Shown here: positions 1 through 8,383 of the stretch, piece by piece | How positions within the stretch are numbered: position 1 is the first letter of the stretch | How the letters are laid out: each line of letters opens with the position of its first letter | Origin: Flavobacteriales bacterium UBA3364 | GTDB taxonomy: Bacteria > Bacteroidota > Bacteroidia > Flavobacteriales_F > PHOS-HE28 | Assembly: GCA_002360495.1 (NCBI GenBank) | Contig: DEQO01000055.1 | Coordinates: 95,905 to 159,904 of the forward strand | Length of the DNA stretch: 64,000 bases | Direction: 5' to 3' | Program-made: the position numbers and the translations under genes | The notes under the pieces: generated by a model | What the model was told of the DNA's origin: nothing | Seen by the model: the letters and a program-made list of their open reading frames with translations, nothing else | Databases searched by the model: none

Positions 1-1
1 C

Positions 2-1924
2 GCGACCAGCACATCGGTATTCGGTGCGGGACACTTCAGTGCGTTGTACTTCGTCAATGATATGCTGGGGTTTTCAGGGACCGAGGATGGACAGATCTAC
101 CGGACAACCGATGGCGGCGAGACCTGGTCCGAGCAGGTGGAGGAAAGCACCGGACCTGTTTTCTGCTTCTACTTCGTGGACGGATCGCTCGGCTTTGCCA
201 GCGCCGGGGCGGATCTATATCGCACCACGGACGGGGGGCTCGAATGGGAATCGTTGCCGACACCGCAACTCGTCAACGTGCGATCGATGCACTTCTTCGA
301 TGCACTGCATGGTATCGGCGTCGGGAGCGTTGGTCTGATCATCCGCACGGACAACGGCGGGGATACCTGGGTGGTGCAGGACTCTCCCACCACCTACACC
401 CTCAACGACCTGCAGGTGCAGGGCGATGTGCTCTTCGCTTGTGGCGCATGGGGTCATACGATCCGCAGCACGAACGGCGGCGACACCTGGGTCGAGCTTC
501 CGCTCCTGGACGGCCGCGAGCGACATTCCGTCAGTTTCGGGAACACCGGGATCGGCCTGATGACAGCGGCCGGGGGTTATGTCTATCGCACGATGGATAT
601 GGCTGCCACGTGGGAAGTGGTCCATCGCGGTATTCCACACACCGGTTTCAACAAGGTGAGCTTCGCAAGCAATGGCATTGGCGTTGCCGTCGGGGTCGCC
701 GGCTTGCAGGGTTTCGAGGCTGGTTTCGCACGCACAACGGACGGAGGGCGGCACTGGCAGGGATCGGCCGGGGGCGGGCTGGGCATCCACCTTCGCGATG
801 ATGGTGTCGGCGTGGTGGGCGTGAACCACACGGCGGATTACTTCGAGACGATACAAACCGGCAGCAGCGCGCCGCAAGTGACGATCCGCTGCGTTCAGGC
901 TTTTACGCCGAGCACCTACATCGTGGCCGGGGGCAACCTTTGGGGCGGTTTCTACCGCACTACCAATGGTGGCGCCGCGTGGTCCCATACGGAGGCCAGC
1001 AATCCCTACGACATGCATTTCCCTTCGGAGACCGTGGGCTACGCGGCCGGTGAGGGTTCCAGTGTTTACAAGACCGTGGATGCGGGTGTTACCTGGACCG
1101 ACCTTGGTCAGGTGGTGCCTGCTCAACAATTCACGGTGTTCTTCCTGGACGAACTTCGCGGATGGACCGGCGGTGCCGGTTCCGGCGCGCGCACGATCGA
1201 CGGCGGCGAGTCCTGGGAGTTCATGGGCAGCATCCCGTCCTATACGAAGTCCATCATCTTCACGGACGCCGATACCGGATATGCTGTTGGCCAGTCCGGA
1301 CAAACACTGCGTAGTGTGGACGGTGGTGTTACATGGGAACATCACATCGATGAAGTGTTCAATGCAACCTTCGGCGACGCGGCCCTGGTGGATGGTGCCT
1401 TGATCGGGGTGGCGAACAATGGCGACATCTATCGCGCACAATTATCCTGTCCTGTGAACAGGCCTGTTCCGACCGTCTTTGAAGTGGAGGGCGAACTCTG
1501 TACGGCCGATGCCAATTCCATCCAGTGGTATGTGGATGATGGCCCCATCGATGGTGCGACCGACCCATGCCATAACCCGACGAACATCGGGGCCTACCAC
1601 GTGGTGACCAGCGATGCACAAGGCTGTCTCTCGGCACCTTCGGAACCGATCTCGATCGTTTCCACGGCACTGCCGGACCCAACGAATGCAACGTCACTCG
1701 CTTTGTTCCCGAGTCCGGTGGATGACCTGCTGACCCTCGTTGTCCCGGACGGAATGACGGCGGACCGAATGGCGATCCTGGATGTCCAGGGGCGTGTGGT
1801 GAAGCTCATCCCTGCCATCAGAGGTCCTGGCTCCGTTGATGTTTCCGACCTGCGATCGGGGCTCTACGTGCTGCGTTGCGATCTTGGCGGGGAATTCGTT
1901 GCGCAGCGGTTCCTTAAGAACTGA
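2..1924 (+). CDS. YCF48-like beta-propeller protein with T9SS sorting domain, 5' partial
   Basis: The reading frame is open from the window edge, so the N-terminus and signal peptide are missing; 640 codons remain. The protein consists of repeated units of about 45 residues with the signature TTDGGxxW (for example YRTTDGGETW and IRSTNGGDTW). This is the YCF48/BNR-type blade found in large secreted propellers of Bacteroidota. After about residue 485 comes an Ig-like stretch around ANSIQWYVDDGPI. The last ~75 residues, starting near LALFPSPVDD, form a T9SS type A sorting domain (GLYVLRCD near the end). I infer an extracellular or cell-surface protein exported by T9SS. The substrate or partner is not visible. 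It converges on the GH3 gene with only 10 bp between the stop codons. Confidence 0.85.
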   Translation, partial: ATSTSVFGAGHFSALYFVNDMLGFSGTEDGQIYRTTDGGETWSEQVEESTGPVFCFYFVDGSLGFASAGADLYRTTDGGLEWESLPTPQLVNVRSMHFFDALHGIGVGSVGLIIRTDNGGDTWVVQDSPTTYTLNDLQVQGDVLFACGAWGHTIRSTNGGDTWVELPLLDGRERHSVSFGNTGIGLMTAAGGYVYRTMDMAATWEVVHRGIPHTGFNKVSFASNGIGVAVGVAGLQGFEAGFARTTDGGRHWQGSAGGGLGIHLRDDGVGVVGVNHTADYFETIQTGSSAPQVTIRCVQAFTPSTYIVAGGNLWGGFYRTTNGGAAWSHTEASNPYDMHFPSETVGYAAGEGSSVYKTVDAGVTWTDLGQVVPAQQFTVFFLDELRGWTGGAGSGARTIDGGESWEFMGSIPSYTKSIIFTDADTGYAVGQSGQTLRSVDGGVTWEHHIDEVFNATFGDAALVDGALIGVANNGDIYRAQLSCPVNRPVPTVFEVEGELCTADANSIQWYVDDGPIDGATDPCHNPTNIGAYHVVTSDAQGCLSAPSEPISIVSTALPDPTNATSLALFPSPVDDLLTLVVPDGMTADRMAILDVQGRVVKLIPAIRGPGSVDVSDLRSGLYVLRCDLGGEFVAQRFLKN

Positions 1925-1934
1925 CCAGGCCGGA

Positions 1935-3407
1935 TCAAAGCCCTTCCACGTACCGCCGATCGTTCGCCAGGCGCGGCATCTTGCTCTGGGCGTCGTTCAT
2001 GCCGCGAGCTTTCATCCATGCCGTGAAACCGCCACGTGGTACCGGCGTAATGATCAAGGGTCGAAGGACCTTTCCCGTGATGAGGTCCTTGTAGTACACG
2101 TTGCGCTTCTGCAGTGCATCATCCATCGCGGCTGCGAAACCACCGGGGTCGGAGGGAGCCGAGGCGAACTCGATGAACCACTCGTGGTATGGCAGGCCTT
2201 CCTTGGGCGAGAGTTGCGGTGCTACCGTGAATTCGCTGACATCGCACGGTTGCACCAGCATCGCATCCTTCAATGCTCCTTCCACTTCTTCTGCGATCAC
2301 GTGCTCCCCGAAAGCGCTCGTAAAATGCTTGGTGCGACCGGTGACCACAACGCGCGGCGGAGAAAGGGACACGAACTTGACCGTGTCGCCGATCTCATAC
2401 CCCCAAAGGCCCGCATTGGTGTAGAGCACGAGTGCATACTGCGTATCCAATTGCACCTCGGCGATCGATCGTGGGCGACGGTCCGGGCCATGCATCGGGA
2501 CAAAGCCGAAGTAGATCCCATTGTCAAGGACCAGCAGCAAGCCTTCCTCGCCGCTCCTGTCCTGATAGGCAATGAAGCCCTCACTGGCGGGGAACAGTTC
2601 CACGCTCGGTACGGACCCGCCGATCAGGGTTTCCATCCGGCTTCGATACGGACCATAGTTCACGCCACCGTAAACGAACAACGAGAAGTTCGGGAACACC
2701 TCCTTCACGTTGGCCTTTCCGGTGCGCACGAGCAAACGCTCGAAGTACATCTGCACCCACGCCGGTATCCCGCTGATCAGTCGCATGTCCTCGCCGATGG
2801 TCTCGCTGACGATCGCTTCCACCTTCGTTTCCCAATCCGGGATGGCGTTCGTGGCGAAACTGGGCATGCGGTTCTTCAGGAGGTAGGCCGGAACATGGTT
2901 GGCCACGATCCCACTGAGACGGCCGCTGGGGATGTGCCCGCTCCTGTCCAGCACCGGGCTGCCTTGCAGGAAGATCATCCTCCCATCCACGAAAGCGGAA
3001 TTCCCTGTATGGGCGATGTAGGCAAGCAATGCGCGGCGGGCGCTGCCGATGTGGTTGGGCAGGCTTTCCGTGGTGATGGGGATGTACTTCGCCCCGCTCG
3101 TGGTGCCACTGGTCTTGCACAGGTACAGCGGTGTCCCGGGCCATAGCACATCCCGCTCGCCGAACGTGATACGCTCGATGTAAGGCTTGAAGCCTTCGTA
3201 GTCCCGCAACGGAACGGATTGGACCAGATCCATATGGTCCCGGACATCGAAGAGCTTATGCTCCTTGCCAAATGCCGTGTCACTGGCGAACCGCAACAGC
3301 CCTTTCAACACGATGTTCTGCGTGTTCGCAGGGTCCATTGCGCGACGCATCACTGCGTTCGTGACGGAACGGGCATATGGTCTGGCGATCGCGGACTTCA
3401 GGCTCAT
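1935..3407 (-). CDS. GH3 auxin-responsive promoter family protein (acyl-adenylase)
   Basis: A 490-residue protein of the GH3 family, in the ANL adenylate-forming superfamily. The ATP-binding loop TSGTTSGAKYIP lies at residues 99-110. The second core motif is ASEGF and the third is YEIGDTV, followed by the hinge region VVVTGRTKHF. Plant members conjugate amino acids to acyl acids; the bacterial substrate is unknown. Bacteroidota often keep one copy in the chromosome. The start at 3407 fits the family N-terminus. It lies downstream of the M23 peptidase gene on the same strand, but a G+C-rich inverted repeat between them may separate the transcripts. No export signal is seen, so it is probably cytoplasmic. 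Confidence 0.9.
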   Translation of the reverse strand: MSLKSAIARPYARSVTNAVMRRAMDPANTQNIVLKGLLRFASDTAFGKEHKLFDVRDHMDLVQSVPLRDYEGFKPYIERITFGERDVLWPGTPLYLCKTSGTTSGAKYIPITTESLPNHIGSARRALLAYIAHTGNSAFVDGRMIFLQGSPVLDRSGHIPSGRLSGIVANHVPAYLLKNRMPSFATNAIPDWETKVEAIVSETIGEDMRLISGIPAWVQMYFERLLVRTGKANVKEVFPNFSLFVYGGVNYGPYRSRMETLIGGSVPSVELFPASEGFIAYQDRSGEEGLLLVLDNGIYFGFVPMHGPDRRPRSIAEVQLDTQYALVLYTNAGLWGYEIGDTVKFVSLSPPRVVVTGRTKHFTSAFGEHVIAEEVEGALKDAMLVQPCDVSEFTVAPQLSPKEGLPYHEWFIEFASAPSDPGGFAAAMDDALQKRNVYYKDLITGKVLRPLIITPVPRGGFTAWMKARGMNDAQSKMPRLANDRRYVEGL

Positions 3408-3422
3408 GTGCAGGAGCTGGCG

Positions 3423-3478
3423 CAGGGGCAGGGGCGGGGCTGCCGGTATGGATGCCCTTGCCCCCGCTCCTGCCCCTG
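3423..3478 (-). terminator. G+C-rich inverted repeat, possible terminator
   Basis: The arms are 3423-3440 and 3460-3478: CAGGGGCAGGGGCGGGGC against the complement of GCCCCCGCTCCTGCCCCTG, with about two differences. The hairpin lies between the stop of the M23 gene (3484) and the start of the GH3 gene (3407). There is no clear T-run on either side, so termination is only an inference. It could also be a processing or pausing site between two co-directional genes. Confidence 0.4.
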
Positions 3479-3483
3479 GTCTT

Positions 3484-4380
3484 TCATTGGAAGACCATAT
3501 AAGCCTGGGGATCCACCGGCTCTCCGTTCAGCCATAGTTCAAAATGAAGGTGTGGCCCCGTGGTGAGTTCGCCGCTATCACCGACGATCGCGATCGCCTC
3601 ACCGGCCTTGACCTTGTCGCCCACCTTCTTCAACAACACACTGTTGTGCTTGTAGATGCTGACAAGGTCGTTCGCGTGCTGGACGTGCAGCACATGACCA
3701 GCATCGGTGGTCCAACTGGCCAGTGTCACCGTCCCGGCCAGGCAGGCTTTCACGGCGGCATCGGCCTTGGTCACGATATCGATACCGAAATGGTCCTGCC
3801 GCCGATCGAACGTGGTGGTGATGATGCCGCGCAACGGCGGAAAGAAGAAGATCCCGGCCAATTCGCGGCGATCCGCAGCCGCACGGCCCTCGTTCAAGCT
3901 ATACGCCTCTTCCCTAGCGATCCTTGCGCGCAGCAAACCGTCCGCTTCGCTGGGCGCCAGATCCTCGGCCCCGGGCCTCTCCGACAGGGGTGCGAACAGG
4001 TTCGTACTGTCGGCCTTGGCATCTCCGCTCAAGACCGATCGCAGGTTCTTGATGTAGAGGTCGCGCTGGCGCACCTTCAGTTCCAACGAGTCGGCCAGCA
4101 CCAGGCTGCGGTAGGCATTGCGCTTCGTTTCCTGATCGGCGTACCCGGGGATCAGGCGCTTGAGCGGGGTGAAGACGATCACGGCGGTCACGAACGCCCC
4201 GTACAGTACAAATGCGAAAGTCGCCAACAGCAACACGTTCAGCCGGTTGAGGCGCATGCTGAACCGCTCCTCGAACGTGCTGTCGTTGATCAGCAGCAGC
4301 CGGTAGCGGTCCTTCAATTTGCGGAACCACCGCCCCTTCCGGTCCTTGACCGACGGGCTTGGAGCACGGGATGCGGCCAT
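3484..4380 (-). CDS. M23 family metallopeptidase with N-terminal membrane anchor
   Basis: 298 residues from the ATG at 4380. A start 17 codons upstream (4431) is open, but a promoter-like GATATTTG at 4387-4394 would lie inside that extension, so I prefer 4380. A basic N-terminus is followed by one membrane segment (about 47-71), a coiled linker, and a C-terminal LytM domain. All four zinc ligands seem intact: HxxxD in DHFGIDI and HxH in GPHLHFEL near residues 277-279. It should therefore be an active peptidoglycan endopeptidase facing the periplasm. It is divergent from the porW-like gene; the two genes are next to each other in several Bacteroidota genomes as I recall. Confidence 0.9.
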   Translation of the reverse strand: MAASRAPSPSVKDRKGRWFRKLKDRYRLLLINDSTFEERFSMRLNRLNVLLLATFAFVLYGAFVTAVIVFTPLKRLIPGYADQETKRNAYRSLVLADSLELKVRQRDLYIKNLRSVLSGDAKADSTNLFAPLSERPGAEDLAPSEADGLLRARIAREEAYSLNEGRAAADRRELAGIFFFPPLRGIITTTFDRRQDHFGIDIVTKADAAVKACLAGTVTLASWTTDAGHVLHVQHANDLVSIYKHNSVLLKKVGDKVKAGEAIAIVGDSGELTTGPHLHFELWLNGEPVDPQAYMVFQ

Positions 4381-4386
4381 CGTGGA

Positions 4387-4394
4387 CAAATATC
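4387..4394 (-). promoter_or_regulatory. -7-like element for the M23 gene
   Basis: On the minus strand this reads GATATTTG, one base off the Bacteroidota TAnnTTTG element. It ends 6 nt before the ATG at 4380, which would give a very short leader. No convincing -33 TTTG was found. Confidence 0.35.
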
Positions 4395-4463
4395 GGGGCG
4401 AAGCCGGGTCCGCGATCCGGACATTCCGCACGAAAGCCCTGTGGTACGGATCGACCGATGAAA

Positions 4464-4471
4464 TAACTTCG
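4464..4471 (+). promoter_or_regulatory. -7-like element for the porW/sprE gene
   Basis: TAACTTCG fits TAnnTTYG and lies 29 nt before the TTG start at 4501. The divergent M23 promoter lies ~70 bp away, so the short intergenic region would hold both promoters. No clear -33 element is seen. Confidence 0.35.
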
Positions 4472-4500
4472 CCCGTTCGTAGTTATTCCGACCGGAACCC

Positions 4501-7143
4501 TTGGCAATCCACGCATCCGATCGCTTCGCAGGCCTGTTGGCCTTGGCCGTGCTGCTGTTCTCGGCATGCTCGCAGGAAAAGGATGCCTTCCTGAACCGCA
4601 CCTACCACAAGCTTACAGCCCGTGACAACGGCTGGTTCAACGGGAACGAAAAGCTGAAGGAGATCATCGCCGGTATCGAGACCGCACACGTTGACAACTA
4701 CGACGAGGTGCTCCCACTGTTCGTGTACGGGACCGAAGAGCAAGCGAAAAACGCCATACCCGAGCTGGAGAAGTGCATCGACAAGTGCTCGGTCGTGATC
4801 GATCGGCACACGATGAACATCGAGGGCAAGGAGAAGAACACGTGGATCGATGATGCCTGGTTCGTGATCGCCAAGAGCCAGTTCTACAAGCGCAACTATT
4901 CCGAGGCCGAGCGTGGATTCACCTATGTGAGCCGCCGGTACAAGGGGGAGAACCGCCAGACCGAGAGCCTTGTCTGGCTGGCCCGCACCGCCATCCAGTT
5001 GGAGCAGTACGGCAAGGCCCAGAGCGCACTGGACCAGGTGAAGGATGAGAAGACCCTTCCCAAGAAATTCGATCATGGGGAACTGAGCGCGGTACAGGCC
5101 GAGCTGGAGTTGAAGCGCGGCAAGGTGGACGATGCCATCATCCACCTGGAAGCCGCCATCCCCAACGCGGAGAACAAGAAGGACCGCGTGCGGTGGGCGT
5201 TCATCCTCGCGCAGCTTTACCAGCTGAAGGGCCTGGACGACAAGGCCATCAAGCAATTCGCTGCGGTAGGCCGCATGAACCCGCCCTATGAGATGGCCTT
5301 CCACACGCAGATCTTCCAAGCGCTGGCCTTCAACACAGGAGATAGCAAGGAGATCCGCCGCAAACTGAACCGCATGTTGCGGGACGACAAGCACATCGAC
5401 CACTTCGATATGCTGCACTATGCGATCGCCGATATCGACCTGAAGGAGCGAAAGGACTCATCGGCGATCGACCACTTGCTCACGAGTGCCAAAGTGAGCA
5501 CAACGGACCAGAAGCAGAAAGCGAAGACCTTCCTGCGTTTGGCCGATCTGTACTTTGACGACCGTGCGTACCCGGATGCGCAGAAATACTACGATTCCAC
5601 ACAGACGCTGATGGCCGAGACCCATCCCCGCCTGGACGAAGTGAAGACGCGGGCACGTGTACTCGGCGAGTTGGTGGAACAGCTGGCCATCATCCAGTTG
5701 GAGGACAGCCTGCAACGCCTGGCGAAGCTCGACCCCAAGGACCTGGAGAAGAAGATCAGGGGAATGATACGCGACCGGGAGGACGAAGAGGCAGCCAAAC
5801 TGCTTGCTGAAGAGGAAGCGCGGGCCATCGCCGAAGCCAACCCGGACGCCGACAAACCCCCTCCCACGGCAACCGCGGGCGTGGGCCGGGGTACATGGTA
5901 CTTCTATGATCCGCAACAGATCGGTCGTGGCCTCACGAGCTTCCGCAAGAAGTGGGGCAACCGCAAACTGGAGGATGATTGGCGCCGGAAGGACAAGAGC
6001 GGCAGTGCGTTGGCGGCGAACGACCCGGATCTGGAGGGCGAGGGAACCGACGAGGTCAAGGATGAAAAGGAAAAGAAGGAGAGCGAATGGAAGGACCCCG
6101 CTTTCTACACCAAGGATATCCCGAAGGACGATGCGGCGCTGGAGGCTTCCAATGCACGCGTGTGCAGCGCCTACTACGTGAGCGGGATGATCTACAAGGA
6201 ACAGTTGAAGGATGCGGACAACGCCATTGAGAGCTTCGAGGTACTGAACAGCCGGTTCGAGGAATGTCGCTACACACCCGAGAGCTACTACCAGCTTTAT
6301 CGCATCTATCTGGAGAAAGAACAGACCACGAACTATTTCGCCCCGGATGGCTCCGGCTCCAAGTATTACGCCGATATCATCCTGGAGCGCTGGCCCGATT
6401 CGGAATTCGCGCGCCTGGTCCGGGACCCGAACATCCTACAGGCGGACGAGGCCCGCAAGGCGGTCGAGGAGGCTGCGTACAAAGAAGTGTACGACCGCTA
6501 CCGGCAGTACATGTACAACTCCGTGATCACCTCCTGCAACGGGATCATCGAGAACGAGCCACGCAACCACTTCCTGGCCAAATACCACATGCTGCGCGCC
6601 ATGGCCATCGGTGGCCTTCGCGATATCAGTGGATTCCGTGCGGCCCTTGCGGAAGTGCAGTCCAAGTTCCCGGGTACGGACGAGGAACGCGCAGCAGCCG
6701 AGCTGTTGGCCGCGTTGGACCGCTCCTCCGGTGGCGCTCCCCCGCCGGAACGGAAGTCGGTCACCGCCGGTGAATACAAGGATGAAGAAGGTCAACATTT
6801 CTTCGCACTGATCGTTCCGAACGAAGGCTCGGACATGAACGCGATCAAGGTGAGCATAGCTACCTTCAATCGCGACTTCTACCCGGCCACCCCGGTGGAG
6901 ATCACCAGTAGTTTCCTGGACCCGCAACACCAAGTGGTGCTCCTGAGCCCGTTCGAGTCCAAGGAGAAGGCCATGGAGTATTTTGCCCTCTTCAATAGCG
7001 GGAACGAACAGCTTGTGGGGATCAACGACCAAGGATATCCTGCGTTCGCTATCGGGGCCGAGAACTACGCCCAGTTGTTCCGGAGCAAGGACGTTGAGGG
7101 GTACAACGCGTTCTTCAGCGAGAAGTACCTTGACCATCAGTAG
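4501..7143 (+). CDS. porW: T9SS component PorW/SprE, TPR lipoprotein
   Basis: 880 residues. No in-frame ATG precedes the signal sequence, so translation appears to start at the TTG at 4501. A lipoprotein signal ends in LLFSAC with Cys23. The segment after it (NRTYHKLTARDNGWFNG, then NTWIDDAWFVIAKSQFYKRNY) matches the pattern I know from PorW/SprE. TPR-like helical repeats follow, an acidic and lysine-rich linker lies at about 430-540, and the conserved C-terminal domain (HFFALIVPNEG to the end) closes the protein. PorW is an outer-membrane lipoprotein needed for T9SS function, linking the translocon to the PorKN ring and motor. The length equals the ~870 residues of the Flavobacterium protein. 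Identification is by memory of the family, not by search. Confidence 0.85.
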   Translation: MAIHASDRFAGLLALAVLLFSACSQEKDAFLNRTYHKLTARDNGWFNGNEKLKEIIAGIETAHVDNYDEVLPLFVYGTEEQAKNAIPELEKCIDKCSVVIDRHTMNIEGKEKNTWIDDAWFVIAKSQFYKRNYSEAERGFTYVSRRYKGENRQTESLVWLARTAIQLEQYGKAQSALDQVKDEKTLPKKFDHGELSAVQAELELKRGKVDDAIIHLEAAIPNAENKKDRVRWAFILAQLYQLKGLDDKAIKQFAAVGRMNPPYEMAFHTQIFQALAFNTGDSKEIRRKLNRMLRDDKHIDHFDMLHYAIADIDLKERKDSSAIDHLLTSAKVSTTDQKQKAKTFLRLADLYFDDRAYPDAQKYYDSTQTLMAETHPRLDEVKTRARVLGELVEQLAIIQLEDSLQRLAKLDPKDLEKKIRGMIRDREDEEAAKLLAEEEARAIAEANPDADKPPPTATAGVGRGTWYFYDPQQIGRGLTSFRKKWGNRKLEDDWRRKDKSGSALAANDPDLEGEGTDEVKDEKEKKESEWKDPAFYTKDIPKDDAALEASNARVCSAYYVSGMIYKEQLKDADNAIESFEVLNSRFEECRYTPESYYQLYRIYLEKEQTTNYFAPDGSGSKYYADIILERWPDSEFARLVRDPNILQADEARKAVEEAAYKEVYDRYRQYMYNSVITSCNGIIENEPRNHFLAKYHMLRAMAIGGLRDISGFRAALAEVQSKFPGTDEERAAAELLAALDRSSGGAPPPERKSVTAGEYKDEEGQHFFALIVPNEGSDMNAIKVSIATFNRDFYPATPVEITSSFLDPQHQVVLLSPFESKEKAMEYFALFNSGNEQLVGINDQGYPAFAIGAENYAQLFRSKDVEGYNAFFSEKYLDHQ

Positions 7144-7162
7144 GATAACCGGCCGCCAAGCC

Positions 7163-7170
7163 TATATTTG
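7163..7170 (+). promoter_or_regulatory. -7 promoter element before bactofilin
   Basis: TATATTTG is a perfect match to TAnnTTTG, 35 nt before the ATG at 7206. A TTG at 7130 is too far upstream to be a standard -33 element. Confidence 0.5.
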
Positions 7171-7205
7171 ACCCCTACTCATCTCTCCCGCAATACCAAG
7201 GGAAC

Positions 7206-7664
7206 ATGTTCCGAAGCGAGAAACCTGCGAACACCGACACCATGAACAAGACCGCAGAACCCGTCAGCCCCGGCAAGATCAACAGCATCATGGAGGGCAC
7301 CTCCATTGAAGGCGAGATCAAGAGCGACAGCAACATCCGGGTTGACGGCCGGGTGAAGGGCACCGTGAATGCACGCGGCCGCGTTATCGTAGGCCAGACC
7401 GGTGTGATCGAAGGAGAGGTGGTGTGCCAGAGTTCCGATATCGAAGGAACCGTGATCGGCAAGATCAACTGCCAGGACCTCTTGAGTTTGAAGGCCACGG
7501 CCAAGCTGCAAGGCGACATCAACACCAAGAAGCTCGCCATCGAACCAGGCGCGGTCTTCACTGGCAATTGCAGCATGGGCGGTGGTGTGGTGAAGGAAAT
7601 GGATCCGGTGCGGTTGCGCACGGACAATCCGGTACGCCCCGAACAGGCCCAGGCCGGTCGTTAA
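7206..7664 (+). CDS. Bactofilin (polymer-forming cytoskeletal protein)
   Basis: 152 residues. The core (about residues 25-125) shows the bactofilin pattern of short beta-helix turns: INSIMEGTSIEGEIKSDSN, then IRVDGRVKGTVNARGRVIVG and IEGEVVCQSSDIEGTVIGK. The N- and C-terminal tails are short and disordered, as usual. Bactofilins polymerise without nucleotide and act as membrane-near scaffolds, often for peptidoglycan enzymes. Here the M23 peptidase gene lies nearby, which fits. An internal ATG at residue 13 is possible. The next gene begins 2 bp after the stop, so it probably leads the ATP synthase transcript or lies within it. Confidence 0.93.
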   Translation: MFRSEKPANTDTMNKTAEPVSPGKINSIMEGTSIEGEIKSDSNIRVDGRVKGTVNARGRVIVGQTGVIEGEVVCQSSDIEGTVIGKINCQDLLSLKATAKLQGDINTKKLAIEPGAVFTGNCSMGGGVVKEMDPVRLRTDNPVRPEQAQAGR

Positions 7665-7666
7665 CG

Positions 7667-8056
7667 ATGCCCGAGGGTAGGTCTCCCGTACTCCCCGTTC
7701 TTCTTTTCAGTGCCACCTGCTGCGTGGTAACCGCCTTCGTGCTGCACCTTGTCGACCAGCCATTCACCTGGCCTTTCGCCGTTGTGCTGGCTTGGTTCAC
7801 ACTGATAACACTGGTCCTACTCACCTGGCAGGAAGGCTCATTGGGGGATGATGTACGCCCCTTCATTCGCCGTTTCATGGGCGGGCTGGTCATGAAACTT
7901 CTGGCCTCCTTGATGGTACTGGCCATTTTGGTAAAGGCGGTCGACGCCACACCCCTACGCGCCCTGGCCGGGACCTTTGTGCTGCTTTATTTCGCTTTCC
8001 TCATCTTTTCCACCATCCGTCTTGCCGGACAATTGCGCCGGATAAAGAAGTCGTGA
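7667..8056 (+). CDS. Small membrane protein upstream of atpZ (DUF6168/AtpI-like)
   Basis: 129 residues from the ATG at 7667, with four predicted membrane segments (about 8-30, 34-54, 70-90, 95-118) and a basic tail RRIKKS. Position between bactofilin and atpZ suggests the DUF6168 or AtpI-like protein that I recall at this place in Flavobacteriia. AtpI-like proteins help assemble the c-ring. The sequence itself shows no diagnostic motif, so the family is inferred from size, topology and neighbourhood. The stop codon overlaps the GTG start of the next gene by 4 bp, indicating translational coupling. Confidence 0.65.
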   Translation: MPEGRSPVLPVLLFSATCCVVTAFVLHLVDQPFTWPFAVVLAWFTLITLVLLTWQEGSLGDDVRPFIRRFMGGLVMKLLASLMVLAILVKAVDATPLRALAGTFVLLYFAFLIFSTIRLAGQLRRIKKS

Positions 8057-8295
8057 AACTGGACGACGGCATCGACAAGGAGGAGTTGGACTCTGTTACC
8101 GGACCGGCGAAGAGTTATGCACGATTCGGCGCAATGGGGATCCAAATGGTGGCCTTCTTGATCATTGGTGTTCTGGGTGGCCGATGGATCGATGGAAAAG
8201 TCGTACTGAAATTCCCACTGTTCACCGTACTCGGCGTGGTACTGGGCCTCACTGGCGCCTTGTGGTTCCTGTTCAAGGAGGTCAGCAAGAAGTGA
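8053..8295 (+). CDS. atpZ: AtpZ/AtpI family protein
   Basis: 80 residues starting at GTG. Two membrane hairpin segments are visible (about 25-45 and 53-73). They are separated by the conserved GRWIDGKVVLKFPLFTVLG, in which the G-x-x-x-D turn and the second helix with GxxxGLxG are typical of AtpZ. The family sits at the head of F-type ATP synthase operons and is thought to help with Mg2+ or Ca2+ uptake or c-ring assembly. It overlaps the preceding gene by 4 bp and precedes atpB by 88 bp. Confidence 0.85.
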   Translation: MKLDDGIDKEELDSVTGPAKSYARFGAMGIQMVAFLIIGVLGGRWIDGKVVLKFPLFTVLGVVLGLTGALWFLFKEVSKK

Positions 8296-8344
8296 TGGTA
8301 TTCGATTATTCGTAGGCACCGGTCCTCCGTATGGAGGCGATGCC

Positions 8345-8352
8345 TACATTTG
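8345..8352 (+). promoter_or_regulatory. -7 promoter element before atpB
   Basis: TACATTTG, a perfect TAnnTTTG, lies 31 nt before the atpB ATG. This suggests the ATP synthase subunits have their own promoter in addition to any read-through from bactofilin and atpZ. No obvious -33 TTTG. Confidence 0.5.
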
Positions 8353-8383
8353 CAGCCGCAAACAGGGGTGCCCCCTGGCCCGA